Source: Rhodothermales bacterium (GTDB taxonomy: Bacteria; Bacteroidota; Rhodothermia; Rhodothermales; Bin80). From it: DNA of 64,000 bases. Both the position numbers and the translations under genes were made by a program. Location: positions 434,001-498,000 of the forward strand of contig CATQHT010000001.1 in NCBI GenBank assembly GCA_958296045.1. Direction: 5' to 3'. Shown here piece by piece: positions 29,129-38,133 of the stretch; within the stretch, counting starts at the first letter, position 1; every line of letters begins with the position of its first letter. Below the pieces are notes generated by a model. The model saw only the letters and a list, made by a program, of their open reading frames with translations, was not told the origin of the DNA and did not search any database.

Positions 29129-29374
29129 TCAGCAAGCACCGCCACCATGCATAACGGGTGCTACTGCATCGCAGGCTCCTAGGCCTCTGTTGCGTACCTC
29201 TTCCTCAAAGGCATTCGTGATCATCGTGCGGATCCGCGGATACGAGATGGTGAGGCGATTGTCGCAGTACATGGGGCAAGGCATGCCAGACCCCAAGATG
29301 AATGGCTTGCCGGGAGAAATGACTACCGCCTTGCAGCGGAGGAGCTCAATGGCAATTTGCTGGCTGAAAAACAT
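29129..29374 (-). pseudogene. pyrE: Orotate phosphoribosyltransferase, N-terminal fragment
   Basis: The ATG at 29374 begins MFFSQQIAIELLRCKAVVIS and continues PGKPFILGSGMPCPMYCDNR and SYPRIRTMITNAFEE, a clear PyrE N-terminus. The frame then loses similarity, although DNA at 29165-29200 still resembles the start of the C-terminal fragment (AGGCC..CTA.GAGCCTG). The two fragments therefore overlap by about 30 diverged bases. That suggests a duplication at the insertion or two pyrE copies. Confidence 0.8.
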
Positions 29375-29784
29375 GGACTTCAGAAGCTGTGGTCACAATT
29401 GGGGATGAGCAGCGCAAAAGGTAGGCCATTCCGGTTGCGGAGCCAAATCTGGCATCTGTCGCGCCATGCAGCACGGGCACAGGGACTGAGGCCCGGGGCT
29501 TGGCGAATGCCATGTTTCCTAGCCACCGGCCTCTGTCAGGTGGGCATACGCTGCCCAAGGTAGCGCACCATGGGTGCTTATAGGCATGCACTCACGGTCC
29601 CCAGCCGCCAGCCGGAAAGCAGGCCCGTTGGTACTGCCCTGCCCCGGTATTCGGGCCCATCTGCCCGCGGCCACGGCCACGGAATCAGAGTTTACATCCA
29701 AACCAGACCATAATCGTATAGGTCCAGATGAGCGGTTATTGGGGGAGGCCTCTTGCTTACTGGCAAGAACGTGCAGGATAGTTC

Positions 29785-30836
29785 TGGACCCAGTCATCGG
29801 CTGCAACCAGACCGCGGCGAAGACGCGTGGGATGCATATACATACGACGCTGGCGACCGCCTCCGACGGTCTGTTGTTGGGCGTGTTGTGCTGCAGCTTT
29901 CGGGATCCCTCGCACGGTTCCCTGAAGCCGAAGGCCCAGCGCTGGCTGGTCGCCTACCTGGACATTTGTGCGGCGGCTGATCAGATCTCCCGCGAGATTA
30001 GTGTGATCTGTGTCATGGACCGGGAGGGCGACAGTATTGTGACCTTCGACGCCCAGCGTCGTCAGAGCCGCGTGCCGATGCAAGTTAGAGCGCGGATGGA
30101 TCGCAGGTTGGCAAACGGCAGGAAGTTGTTTGAGATCCTCGCAGGCGGCCCGTCGGGCGCAAGCGCGCGGATCGAGATCAAGTAAGCCACCGCGCGCCCG
30201 AAGTCACGGGGCAAACCCGCCTAGCCCGGGTGCAGCTATCACATAGCGGGCGCCGAGGTGTGGTTCGACCGGGTAATGTTGCTGGCCACAGCCCTAGATG
30301 TACAGCCGGTGACGATGGACGGGGTTCACATCTGGGAGCTGGCCCCGCCGCTAGGCGAAGTGACCATAGAATGGTATCTGCGAACCAGTGTAACGGTGCA
30401 AACGCTGAAGGAGGTCCTGCAGATGTTGGACCACTACATGAAACAGTGGCACATTGAAGCCTTTTTCCGGGTGCCTGAGAGCGGTTGCAAGGTGGAGCGT
30501 TTAGCGCTGCGCACGGCGCTGCGTCTGCGGCGTGCGATTGCGATCTATTGCGTCATATCGTGGCGCCTGATGGTGCTGACGCTGTTGGAACAGTCCGTGC
30601 CAGAGTGGGACTCGGAGGTTTTCGTCACCGAGTCGGAGCTTCGTTCTTAGACCAGCTATGCTGGTTGTGTGAAGTTGTCCCGGCCCGGTCCGCTGCAAGA
30701 GCCCATCTTGCTGGTGGCGGTACTCGAGGGGTAACAGAGTCGCCCTGGCGACGGATCGCCCAGTATCCAGGTCATGTGGCGCGGGTTGGAGCGATTGGCG
30801 TTGGCTACACTGGGACACGAGGCCCGAGATGCCGAG
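29785..30836 (+). pseudogene. Decayed IS4-family transposase
   Basis: Pieces appear in the order of an IS4 transposase. GCNQTAAKTRGMHIHTTLA and VICVMDREGDSI (DDE Asp region) are followed by a stop at 30183. Then, in another frame, come IEWYLRTSVTVQTLKEVLQM, QWHIEAFFRVPESGCKVERL (YREK region with the Lys region altered) and RAIAIYCVISWRLM, and finally a third frame with VMWRGLERLALATLGHEA. At least two frameshifts and two stops are present. It is the same subfamily as 9480-9913. Confidence 0.8.
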
Positions 30837-30840
30837 TAAG

Positions 30841-31199
30841 GGCGGCTGTGTCCTGCAGTAACCCGTGAACTGTGATCAGGTCACATCGCAGGATTCCTAA
30901 ACCCTGCTGGAGCTTCATGCCCACGGTAAGCCGGGCCTTCGGCCGCACAGCCAGCGTAAATCGCGTTGAGCCGAACGAAGCGTCCCTGCACAACAGAGCC
31001 ATGAGCCCACAGCCCAAAATCCTGTGCCACATGGAAACATTTCATGTCGCTCGACAACGACTGGACAAACTTCTGACGCCCCCAAATGCGTAAGTCTACT
31101 AGTTAACTTGGGTAAGCGGCAGGGCTACCACGATGAGCTTCTTGCGCGTCCGCACTGAAGCCTCGATTGGGCCTTCCCGAACACGGCTCGTCATCCTCA
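30841..31199. other. Intergenic stretch after the IS4 remnant
   Basis: A 75-codon minus-strand frame at 31032-30805 is not recognised and partly overlaps the IS4 remnant. Nothing else is visible. Confidence 0.3.
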
Positions 31200-32788
31200 T
31201 TACGCGCCCCACACGGTGATGGGGGTTCCTTTCCAAGCGCACCGCTGCCGGAACACCCTGTCGGCCCAACTTCTCCCCTTTCGCATGTCGAAGACGAGCA
31301 AGTGCCCGGCTTTCGCGTGGCTGATGTCCATGTACGCCGCTGTTTGCTTGAGCCCCTTCGCGACTGTTCGCTCCCAGGAACGGCCCTCGCGAACCAGCTT
31401 GCACTCGACCACAAACCGACTCTCAGCGTCGTCTTCATCGGGCCAGATGATCAGCAGATCGACCCGGCGGCTTCCCAGCGCGTACTGCCGCTTAATCCGG
31501 CCGTGGCCACTGACCACCTAGTGCAGGAACGCCTGCAGCACCAGCTGCGGACCTGCCTCCGTGTACTGCGCCCGCTCGATCCAGTGCTCCGAATTCTGCC
31601 GAAAGAAATCTTGAAACGCCGTGAGCAGCTTATCGAGTTCGAGGCTACCGTCCGCTTCTACGTACCATACCATGCGCTGCTCTGGCATCTCGTCCACGTG
31701 GACTGACGTAGGCACATGGGGCAGTACTTCACCATAAATGGGGTTAGCGATTTGCAGCGGCGGCTTCGGCGCCACCAGCCCGAGGTCGCGCACGTACTCG
31801 ACATCGAACGTGGAATGCATTCCCTCACCTCCGCTCAGCAAGGGTTCGACCACTCGTCTCACCTGAGGCTCGCACAACTTGTCGGCTAACTGGTCCAGGT
31901 GGGTCTCGCGGCGCACGATGAGCGCCTCGCGGGCCTCAAACACGTTGCGCTTGGAAATCGCTGTCCCGCGCTCGCGGACGGCTCTGGCCAAGAAGCATAC
32001 CTCTTGGGCGAGCGCGTTGACCAACCAAGGCTGTTCCCGGGTCTGCCCCCACACCGTCGCCACCGCCTCCAGCTCGAACAACTGACCGGTAGCGGCTGAA
32101 TGCTGGCCCAGCAATGCCTCCACCTTTGCTCGGGTGAAGTTTCCTAGGCGTATCGACTTAGTCTTGACATTGAAGACACTTCCCCCATGATCACCTCTTT
32201 CGCGGAGCTTGCGTGGATGCGGTAGTCACGCACGTCACGCACCCCGCATAGGACTACGCTCTTCGGAAACCCAGAGGGGCGGTGGGCGTAGCCCGCCCTT
32301 AACTGCCGCAGCACAGACACCAGTGAGTCGCCCACCATGGCGTCTATCTTGTCGATCAGCAGAACCAGCGGCGAAGATTCAGCATGTGCCCAAACGTCCA
32401 GCAATGTTCCCAGCGCCGCGTGGGGACGAATGGACGCGTCGAACTGGTCCGCCATTCTTGCCGTAGCCACATCTCTGAGCGTATTCCGGGCCTCTCGAGC
32501 GATCTCGGAGGCGATCGCCCCCATCGCCTGTCCTATGTTTTCGCGCGCGGTCTCCGCGATTTCAATATTGATGTAGCCGCAACGGTAGTTGCCCACGCTC
32601 CCGCCGTTGAGTAGATCGCGTAACGCCAGCAGAGCGGAGGTCTTGCCTGTTTGGCGGGGTGCGTGGAGTACGAAGTAGCGCTTACTCCGCTCTAGGGACA
32701 ACACTTCACTCAGATTCACGCGGTCCAGCGGCGGTACGTAGTAGTGATCTTCCAGCCGCACGGGACCAACAGTGTTGAAGTCGCGCAT
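31200..32788 (-). pseudogene. AAA ATPase with C-terminal PD-(D/E)XK nuclease domain (frameshift plus nonsense)
   Basis: The ATG at 32788 begins MRDFNTVGPVRLEDHYYVPP, followed by Walker A APRQTGKTSALL, Walker B LVLLIDKIDAMVGD and SVVLCGVRDVRDYRI. Near 32175 a run of five G should be six: with one more base the frame continues GSVFNVKTKSIRLGNF into the second open segment (32123-31518). A TAG at 31520-31518 then interrupts LQAFLH/VVSGHGRIKR, after which RRVDLLIIWP, RFVVECKLVR, GLKQTAAYMD, GHLLVFDMRKGRSW and ITVWGA complete the nuclease-like domain. The family normally has about 520 residues in this order. It is a two-lesion pseudogene whose intact form is widespread, often in variable regions. 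Its function is not established. Confidence 0.88.
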
Positions 32789-33046
32789 GAACAATAGGTC
32801 AATCAAGCTCCAAGTCTTGGGCAAAAACATCACACACATAAACCCAGAATTAAGTCAGCCACCTTTGGTTCCGTTCTGTTGGCAGTGAGGAAAGGCGCAC
32901 CGAGCAGGCCCACCTTCGGACTGCCCTCTGTGCAAATCTTGGGTGGTGCAACTCGTGGTTTGATGAGTGTATTCTACGTAGCGAATCCCGGCTTCTTCAG
33001 ACGCCCTTTTCCTGACCCTTAGCGCCACCAAACTACGTCACCAGGT

Positions 33047-33340
33047 ATGACAACAGACAAGCAGAATCACACGAAAGGAAGGCCAGACCCCGAGGTTATT
33101 CCGCGTGCGCAACGCCGACGGTTTTGGCTCGCTGATAGGCTCTGCATCCTTGATGAGGCAGATGCCTGTGAGGGTAAGACCGCGCTGGGTGCGCTGCTGC
33201 GCACGGAGCGCTTTTACGCGTCCCACCTTAGCAACGGGCGCAGGCAGAAGGCTCAAGGCCGGTTGACTGCAGGGGCGCGGAGTGAAAAGGGGTTTGGAAA
33301 GGTCAGGGCAGAAAGGGACGCAGCAGTGCGGAAAAACGCT
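33047..33340 (+). pseudogene. IS3-type orfA fragment
   Basis: The frame contains RRRFWLADRLCILDEADAC and then GALLRTERFYASHLSNGRRQ and a K-x-R-A-E-R-D-A-A-x-x-K-N-A-R-L-E-R coiled coil. This is the layout of IS3-family helix-turn-helix OrfA proteins. The frame then runs into unrelated residues, and no orfB with a DDE core follows. It lies just before the dam-like gene. Confidence 0.65.
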
Positions 33341-33484
33341 AGGCTGGAGCGCCACCTGCTAGGCAGCTCGCTGCTCAGCCGGGGAGTCTTCTCCTCCCGA
33401 GCCTCAATTCTAGTTGTCGTTGGACACAAATGTTACCTACATTACGGCTCCAGCTCGTCAGCGACTGCTCAAACCTAACTAGGC

Positions 33485-34354
33485 ATGGTGCAATCCCTTC
33501 TCCAGGAGTTCGGGAGGTCAACTATCTTGGCAGCAAACGTAGCCAGCGTGCCACAGCGCAGTCCACTCCGATATCCCGGCGGGAAAACATGGCTCGTGCC
33601 CCATATCCGTAAATGGTTGGCGGATCCTGTCGACATACTCATCGAACCATTTGCTGGGGGAGGGGTCGTAGCATTGACTGCGGTTATGGAGGACCTGGCG
33701 AAGCGGGCCCTAATGGTGGAGTTGGACCGAGACGTATCCTCCTTCTGGCGATCGGTGCTGGAGCACTCAGAGGAGCTGATCGAGCGCATTCAATCCTTTA
33801 TTCCCAGCCGGGATGGTGTCGAGCGCATAGCCCATGCGGCATCGCGAAGTGTTCTCGATCACGGATTCCGCACGCTTGTCCTGAATCGCACGCGATACGG
33901 AGGTGTCTTGACACCTAAAGCCTCGCTCATCAGGAGCGGAGAAAATGGCGCTGGTATTAGCTCCCGGTGGTATCCTGATACACTGGTGGACAGGATAAAG
34001 AACATTGCTGAGCATTCTGATAAGCTGCTTTTCTGCGAATCCGATGGTGTGCGCTTACTGGAGTTACTGTGCGACCGGCCGGGTGCAGCTTTCTTTGTGG
34101 ATCCGCCGTACACGGCTAAGGGCGGAAAGCAGCCGGGCACCCGACTCTACAATCACAACAACTTGGATCACGCACGTATTTTTGCTGCTCTGGCTGAGAG
34201 TCAGGCAAATTTCCTGATGACCTACGATTGCTCTTCCGAGATCATCGCCCTGGTCCGTCGGCACGAATTCCACGCAGCCCTCGTGGAAATGAAAAGCCGC
34301 AGCCACCTCAGGATGCCTGAACTGCTCATTACGCGCGACAGACTATTCACATGA
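33485..34354 (+). CDS. DNA N6-adenine methyltransferase, Dam/D12 class
   Basis: A 289-residue alpha-type adenine methyltransferase. PLRYPGGKTWL (27-37) and EPFAGGG (54-60) form the SAM-binding motifs X and I, and DPPYT (206-210) is catalytic motif IV. Dam from enterobacteria is about 278 residues, so the length fits. The start at 33485 gives 25 extra residues before the conserved part, and a later start is possible. It is followed at 78 bases by a ParB-like gene and then by a putative effector, all on the same strand, which suggests a modification component. The target sequence cannot be read from the protein by eye. Confidence 0.92.
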   Translation: MVQSLLQEFGRSTILAANVASVPQRSPLRYPGGKTWLVPHIRKWLADPVDILIEPFAGGGVVALTAVMEDLAKRALMVELDRDVSSFWRSVLEHSEELIERIQSFIPSRDGVERIAHAASRSVLDHGFRTLVLNRTRYGGVLTPKASLIRSGENGAGISSRWYPDTLVDRIKNIAEHSDKLLFCESDGVRLLELLCDRPGAAFFVDPPYTAKGGKQPGTRLYNHNNLDHARIFAALAESQANFLMTYDCSSEIIALVRRHEFHAALVEMKSRSHLRMPELLITRDRLFT

Positions 34355-34432
34355 GTTGCCGCGTAATCACAGAGCAGTACGGCTGGCAGTTCCTGACAAT
34401 CACGCCACACCCCTAATAGCCCGCCAGTCCCC

Positions 34433-35491
34433 TTGGAAATCAAACATTTTCCACCGTCCGACCTGTACCTTGACCCTAAGAACCCAAGGATCAGGTTCAA
34501 GGAATTCTCTTTGAAGGACCAGCAAGCTATCGTGCGTTGGCTCTGGCGCAATAAGTCAGTGAACGAATTGGTGGACTCCATCCTCGCAAATTGCTACTGG
34601 GAGCATGAGGAGTTATTCGCGACCAAAGAGGAGGACAGATTGGTCGTAGTCGAGGGTAACCGCCGTCTCGCGGCCGTAAAGATCATCTCCGATTCTGGCC
34701 TGCGGGAGCGGCTCGGAATCCAGCTAGACAATCCGCCACAGGCTGTTCTCGATTCGATCCGAAAACTTCCGGTGATCCTCGCATCGCGAGAGAAGCTGTG
34801 GAGTTTCGTCGGGTTCAAACATATCAACGGACCGCAGGCTTGGGATTCTATCGCTAAGGCTGAGTACGTGTTCACCTTGCGAAAAAACTTCGGCTTGAGT
34901 CTCAAAGAGATCGCATCAGGGATCGGAGACCGTCACGAAACCGTGACTCGCTTGTACCGAGGATACGTTGTTCTTCGGCAGGCACAAGACCTGTTCTCTT
35001 TTGATACGTCAAACACCCAGAACCCACGATTTCCCTTTTCCCATCTATGGACCGCGCTGGGCTATGTGTCCATCCAGAACTACTTGGGAGTTGATGGCGA
35101 AATGCTTGGTAACGAAAACCCGGTTCCAGACGACCGCCAGCCACAATTGCAGAATCTCATGGATTGGCTTTTCGGGAACCGGTCTCAAAATATCGAGGCA
35201 AAGGTTCGTCGCCAGAATCCAGACCTCCGGAATCTTGCGTACGCGCTTTCGACCCCCAAAGGCATAGGCTTGCTGGAGTCCAGCGGCTCGCTTCGGGCAG
35301 CGCTGGACGCTTCACTAGGTGACACTTACCTGTTTCGTACCGCGCTCACAAGGGCCGATTACCGCGCGCGTGAAGCCATGCAGTATATATCGACAGGGTT
35401 CAATGGCGAGGACGACTTGGTGGCGATAGGGCATAGCCTCTATAAACAAGCGAAGTCTCTCAAGTCCCTCATGACACCCGATGAGCCTTGA
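34433..35491 (+). CDS. ParB/Sulfiredoxin-domain protein
   Basis: A 352-residue protein. The N-terminal ParB/Srx-like domain has VVVEGNRRLAAVK (residues 71-83), the ERR/GNRR nucleotide-contact loop. It is followed by a helix-turn-helix-like segment LSLKEIASGIGDRHETVTRL (about 155-175) and a helical C-terminus. ParB-like folds bind CTP or ATP, and some act as nucleases. The first usable start is TTG at 34433, because stops close the frame just upstream. It lies between a Dam-type methylase and a putative effector gene, with its stop overlapping the spacer to the next ATG (35494) by no more than 2 bases. The three genes look like one operon. The function in the cassette is not known. Confidence 0.8.
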   Translation: MEIKHFPPSDLYLDPKNPRIRFKEFSLKDQQAIVRWLWRNKSVNELVDSILANCYWEHEELFATKEEDRLVVVEGNRRLAAVKIISDSGLRERLGIQLDNPPQAVLDSIRKLPVILASREKLWSFVGFKHINGPQAWDSIAKAEYVFTLRKNFGLSLKEIASGIGDRHETVTRLYRGYVVLRQAQDLFSFDTSNTQNPRFPFSHLWTALGYVSIQNYLGVDGEMLGNENPVPDDRQPQLQNLMDWLFGNRSQNIEAKVRRQNPDLRNLAYALSTPKGIGLLESSGSLRAALDASLGDTYLFRTALTRADYRAREAMQYISTGFNGEDDLVAIGHSLYKQAKSLKSLMTPDEP

Positions 35492-35493
35492 CC

Positions 35494-36456
35494 ATGAACG
35501 CGAGCCAAGCGGTCGAAGGTCACGCCGACTGCCTAGAGAAGGCCTGCCTGGAAAACCCCATGCGCTTTCTTGCATGGACCGACGTGATCCGCGACCTAAG
35601 ACTCACCGCCTCCGAGGATGAAGCGGTCGCGACGTACGGTGAATCCGCGGAGGAAATGTCAGATATCGAGGTCGCGACGTACGGTGAATCCGCGGAGGAA
35701 ATGTCAGGTATAGAGCCCTTCGAGACAATTCTGGAACGCTGGACGGAAGTCCTGACGCATCGCACCTAAGCTTGCGGGCCGGGTAGCGCATACCCATTCG
35801 AGATCGGTCGGCAAGGAATTAAGCTTAAGTGTCGTGGAGAATCTTGCCCTGCATACCTGTTTCAACTTCTTGCGTGTCTTGGTAGCAGGCACAAACTTTC
35901 CGATGGTGCCACGGTCTCCAAGTTGTTTGAGGAGTTGAGTGCGGCAGCGGCTGGTCGGTACCTCGGTGATAGTAAGACATCTGTAGTATTCGGATCTCCG
36001 CGCCGCGACCTCCCGAAGAGCTTTCGTGACGCTGTCGCGCACCTAGCAGATCTCTTGCAAGAGGGGACGGCGTGCAGGGACCGGGCGGGGGTAGAGCAGT
36101 CAAAAGACGATGGTCTTGATGTCGTGGCGTGGAGGGAGTTCCCCGATCTGAAGCCTTCGAAGATGATACTATTTGGCCGGTGCACAGTCGGCCAGCATTG
36201 GAAGGGCAAGGCATACGAATTGCGGCCTAGGAATTGGTGCAAGAAGAACTTCGCTGCATCTCTCGCCATGGACCCGATCCCGGCACTCTTCGTCCCACGG
36301 GCCTTATCGGAAAGGGACTTCTCCAACGCAGGAATGGGTCAGATCGTGCTTGACCGTTGCCGTATCTCAGCACTATGTTCGGGAACATTAGATGATGGAC
36401 TTGAAAGGCGGCTCTGGGATTGGATTGACGCCTCCCTGACGAGAACTTTGTGGTAG
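35494..36456 (+). pseudogene. Putative effector/restriction-like protein of the Dam-ParB cassette, with in-frame TAA
   Basis: The ATG at 35494 opens a frame that stops at TAA 35767-35769 after 91 residues. The same frame then continues without a further stop to 36456, through AYPFEIGRQGIKLKCRG, FQLLACLGSRHKLSDG, KLFEELSAAAAGRYLG, VVFGSPRRDLP, DDGLDVVAWREFPDLKP, KMILFGRCTVGQHWKGK and FVPRALSERDF. The pattern LDVVAW...ilFG.C..G..W..K is one I associate with uncharacterised proteins beside ParB-like genes, and its spacing would suit a PD-(D/E)XK-like fold. Read through, it is 320 residues. The stop may be a nonsense mutation. Alternatively, two proteins might be made, the second starting at a non-ATG codon. 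No family name can be given. Confidence 0.6.
35626..35715. repeat. 45-bp in-frame tandem duplication
   Basis: Two adjacent 45-bp units (35626-35670 and 35671-35715), nearly identical, each encode VATYGESAEEMSDIE or its one-residue variant. The unit preserves the frame. It is probably a recent duplication. Confidence 0.9.
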
Positions 36457-36723
36457 CCCCCGGGTTTCCCCGGGGCCCCGCACAGATCTGGACATGCGCG
36501 CTAACGCATTTGGCTCCTCCCTCAGGCCGCGCTCCCCAGCATGACGTTAGGATGTGGTCGCCCATCTTTCCAGCCGTGAACGGTACGCCGATTCCGTGGC
36601 TCTGTGTCTGCAGCCTCCAGACAGCTCATATAATCCGGTCCTGCGCCCGGTATGGACCCGACTTTCCGCTTTCTCCTCGGGTGCGGCCCTTCACTCCGCC
36701 AACTCAGCATAGGCCGTTTCGTT

Positions 36724-37825
36724 GTATCCATCCAGAACTCCGTTTATTTTAGCTGATTAGTGCCGCGCGGAGGCGTGGTTGCGCCATGTGTTGACTCCAA
36801 GCCAGATACTGCAGGGTCGTGGGGACACCGGGTGCAGCCGGTTGGCAGCTTACCTTGCTGGCGTGACTGTGTTACGGCAGCTGCCCAAGTGGCCTGAGGT
36901 GCTCTGGGGGAGATAGCGGTGGGTGCACGCAGGGCGTTTGGGTGGCGGTGCGTTGCGGTGCAGGTCTTGCGCTCAAAAGCGGCGCAGAGGGGCTCATGCG
37001 CTGGCGCACACGGGTGGGAGCTGTATCTGTGAGGTGGGGGCACGGTCACACTTGGTCCACGGACGTGGCAGCAAATTGCCGATGGCAGTGGTGTGCATCG
37101 GCATGCGCTTTAGCACATCTTCTAGCCAGGCTTGTGGATCAATGCCGTGGCATTCGCAGGTGCTCAGCAGCGAGTAGATGATAGCAGCGCGCTGGGCTGC
37201 TTCGTGTAACCCGGCATGCAGGTAGTTTTTTCGCCCAGCACCAAAGGGCGGATGCTGATATGCGTACGACGGCGAGTGATCGACAAATAGACGCCACCCG
37301 ACAACGGATCCCGCTTCATTCCCGACCGAACCAGACCGCACAAGCCGCTCCAGTCCCTTCCGCAGGTCCGCCAACTCGCGATACACGTAAAAGCGGTCAG
37401 AAGGACCCAGCCCAATCACGAGCTGCCACCCTCACTATGAATCAGCGCCGACAGAAACGACGACGAACCCAGCGAAAACACACGCCAACAGGCGCTGCCT
37501 GGAAGCCGCAATGCCGCTAACGTTCCCCCGTCCCGCCGAACACGTGAATGAGCATCCACAAGCGCGTCGCCCACCACCTCAGACGAAGATACCGTGTACG
37601 TGCGGCGCCAGCAAGACAGTTAACTACGCGTTATGCCATGCTCCTCGCAAAATGCTCCCGTACCTTGCGTACCACGCAAATGGCATGTGAGCAACGGAAA
37701 CATCACCTCAGATGTGCCCATGACTCCCGTTGCCATGCCTCCACATAACGGATTGGTCAATAGGCCTTCCACTTATGTCGGGCCATAATGCTACCCGTCC
37801 AATATGCGGACTTTCGGACGGATAC
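36724..37825 (-). mobile_element. Internally deleted IS66-type element B (1.1 kb)
   Basis: The ends are GTATCCATCCAGAACTCC at 36724 and its inverted counterpart ...GGACTTTCGGACGGATAC ending at 37825. The left 200 bases are copy 3 of the 135-bp block. A single minus-strand frame (37419-36994) fuses a TnpB start (GLGPSDRFYVYRELADLRKG) to a TnpC end (GRKNYLHAGLHEAAQRAA, STCECHGIDPQAWLEDVLKR), so most of tnpB and tnpC is gone. The tnpA side (37440-37825) is decayed. No target duplication is seen (GTTTCGTT versus CCATAGTC). Confidence 0.75.
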
Positions 37826-38049
37826 CCATAGTCCGCACTCGCAAGCCCGAGCCAGGAACCTCATTTCAGGCAAGAGAAAGTGAAGCGCGGCACCATGGGA
37901 AGCAGCAAAAACGGCTGACCAGTCTGGTCACTTCGAGGTGCCAACTTTGAGGCAACGTCTCCGCCGCAGGTCAGTGGCAACCGGACCCGGTGCAATGGCG
38001 TCAATGGTAAGGCAGGATTGTTGTGGGCAGGCAGCGCAGAGCAGGTCCT

Positions 38050-38099
38050 CAGAAAACACAAAAGACGAAGGCCGCCTGCACTTGCACGTACAGGCGGCC
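38050..38099 (-). terminator. Rho-independent terminator of the cadherin-repeat gene
   Basis: A perfect 9-bp stem, GGCCGCCTG at 38070-38078 and CAGGCGGCC at 38091-38099, has a 12-base loop. On the minus strand it is followed by a T-rich tract (CTTCGTCTTTTGTGTTTTCT). It starts 35 bases past the stop at 38134. Confidence 0.85.
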
Positions 38100-38133
38100 C
38101 TCGTTCTTGCTCCAGGTTGGCTAAGCCTGCGTC

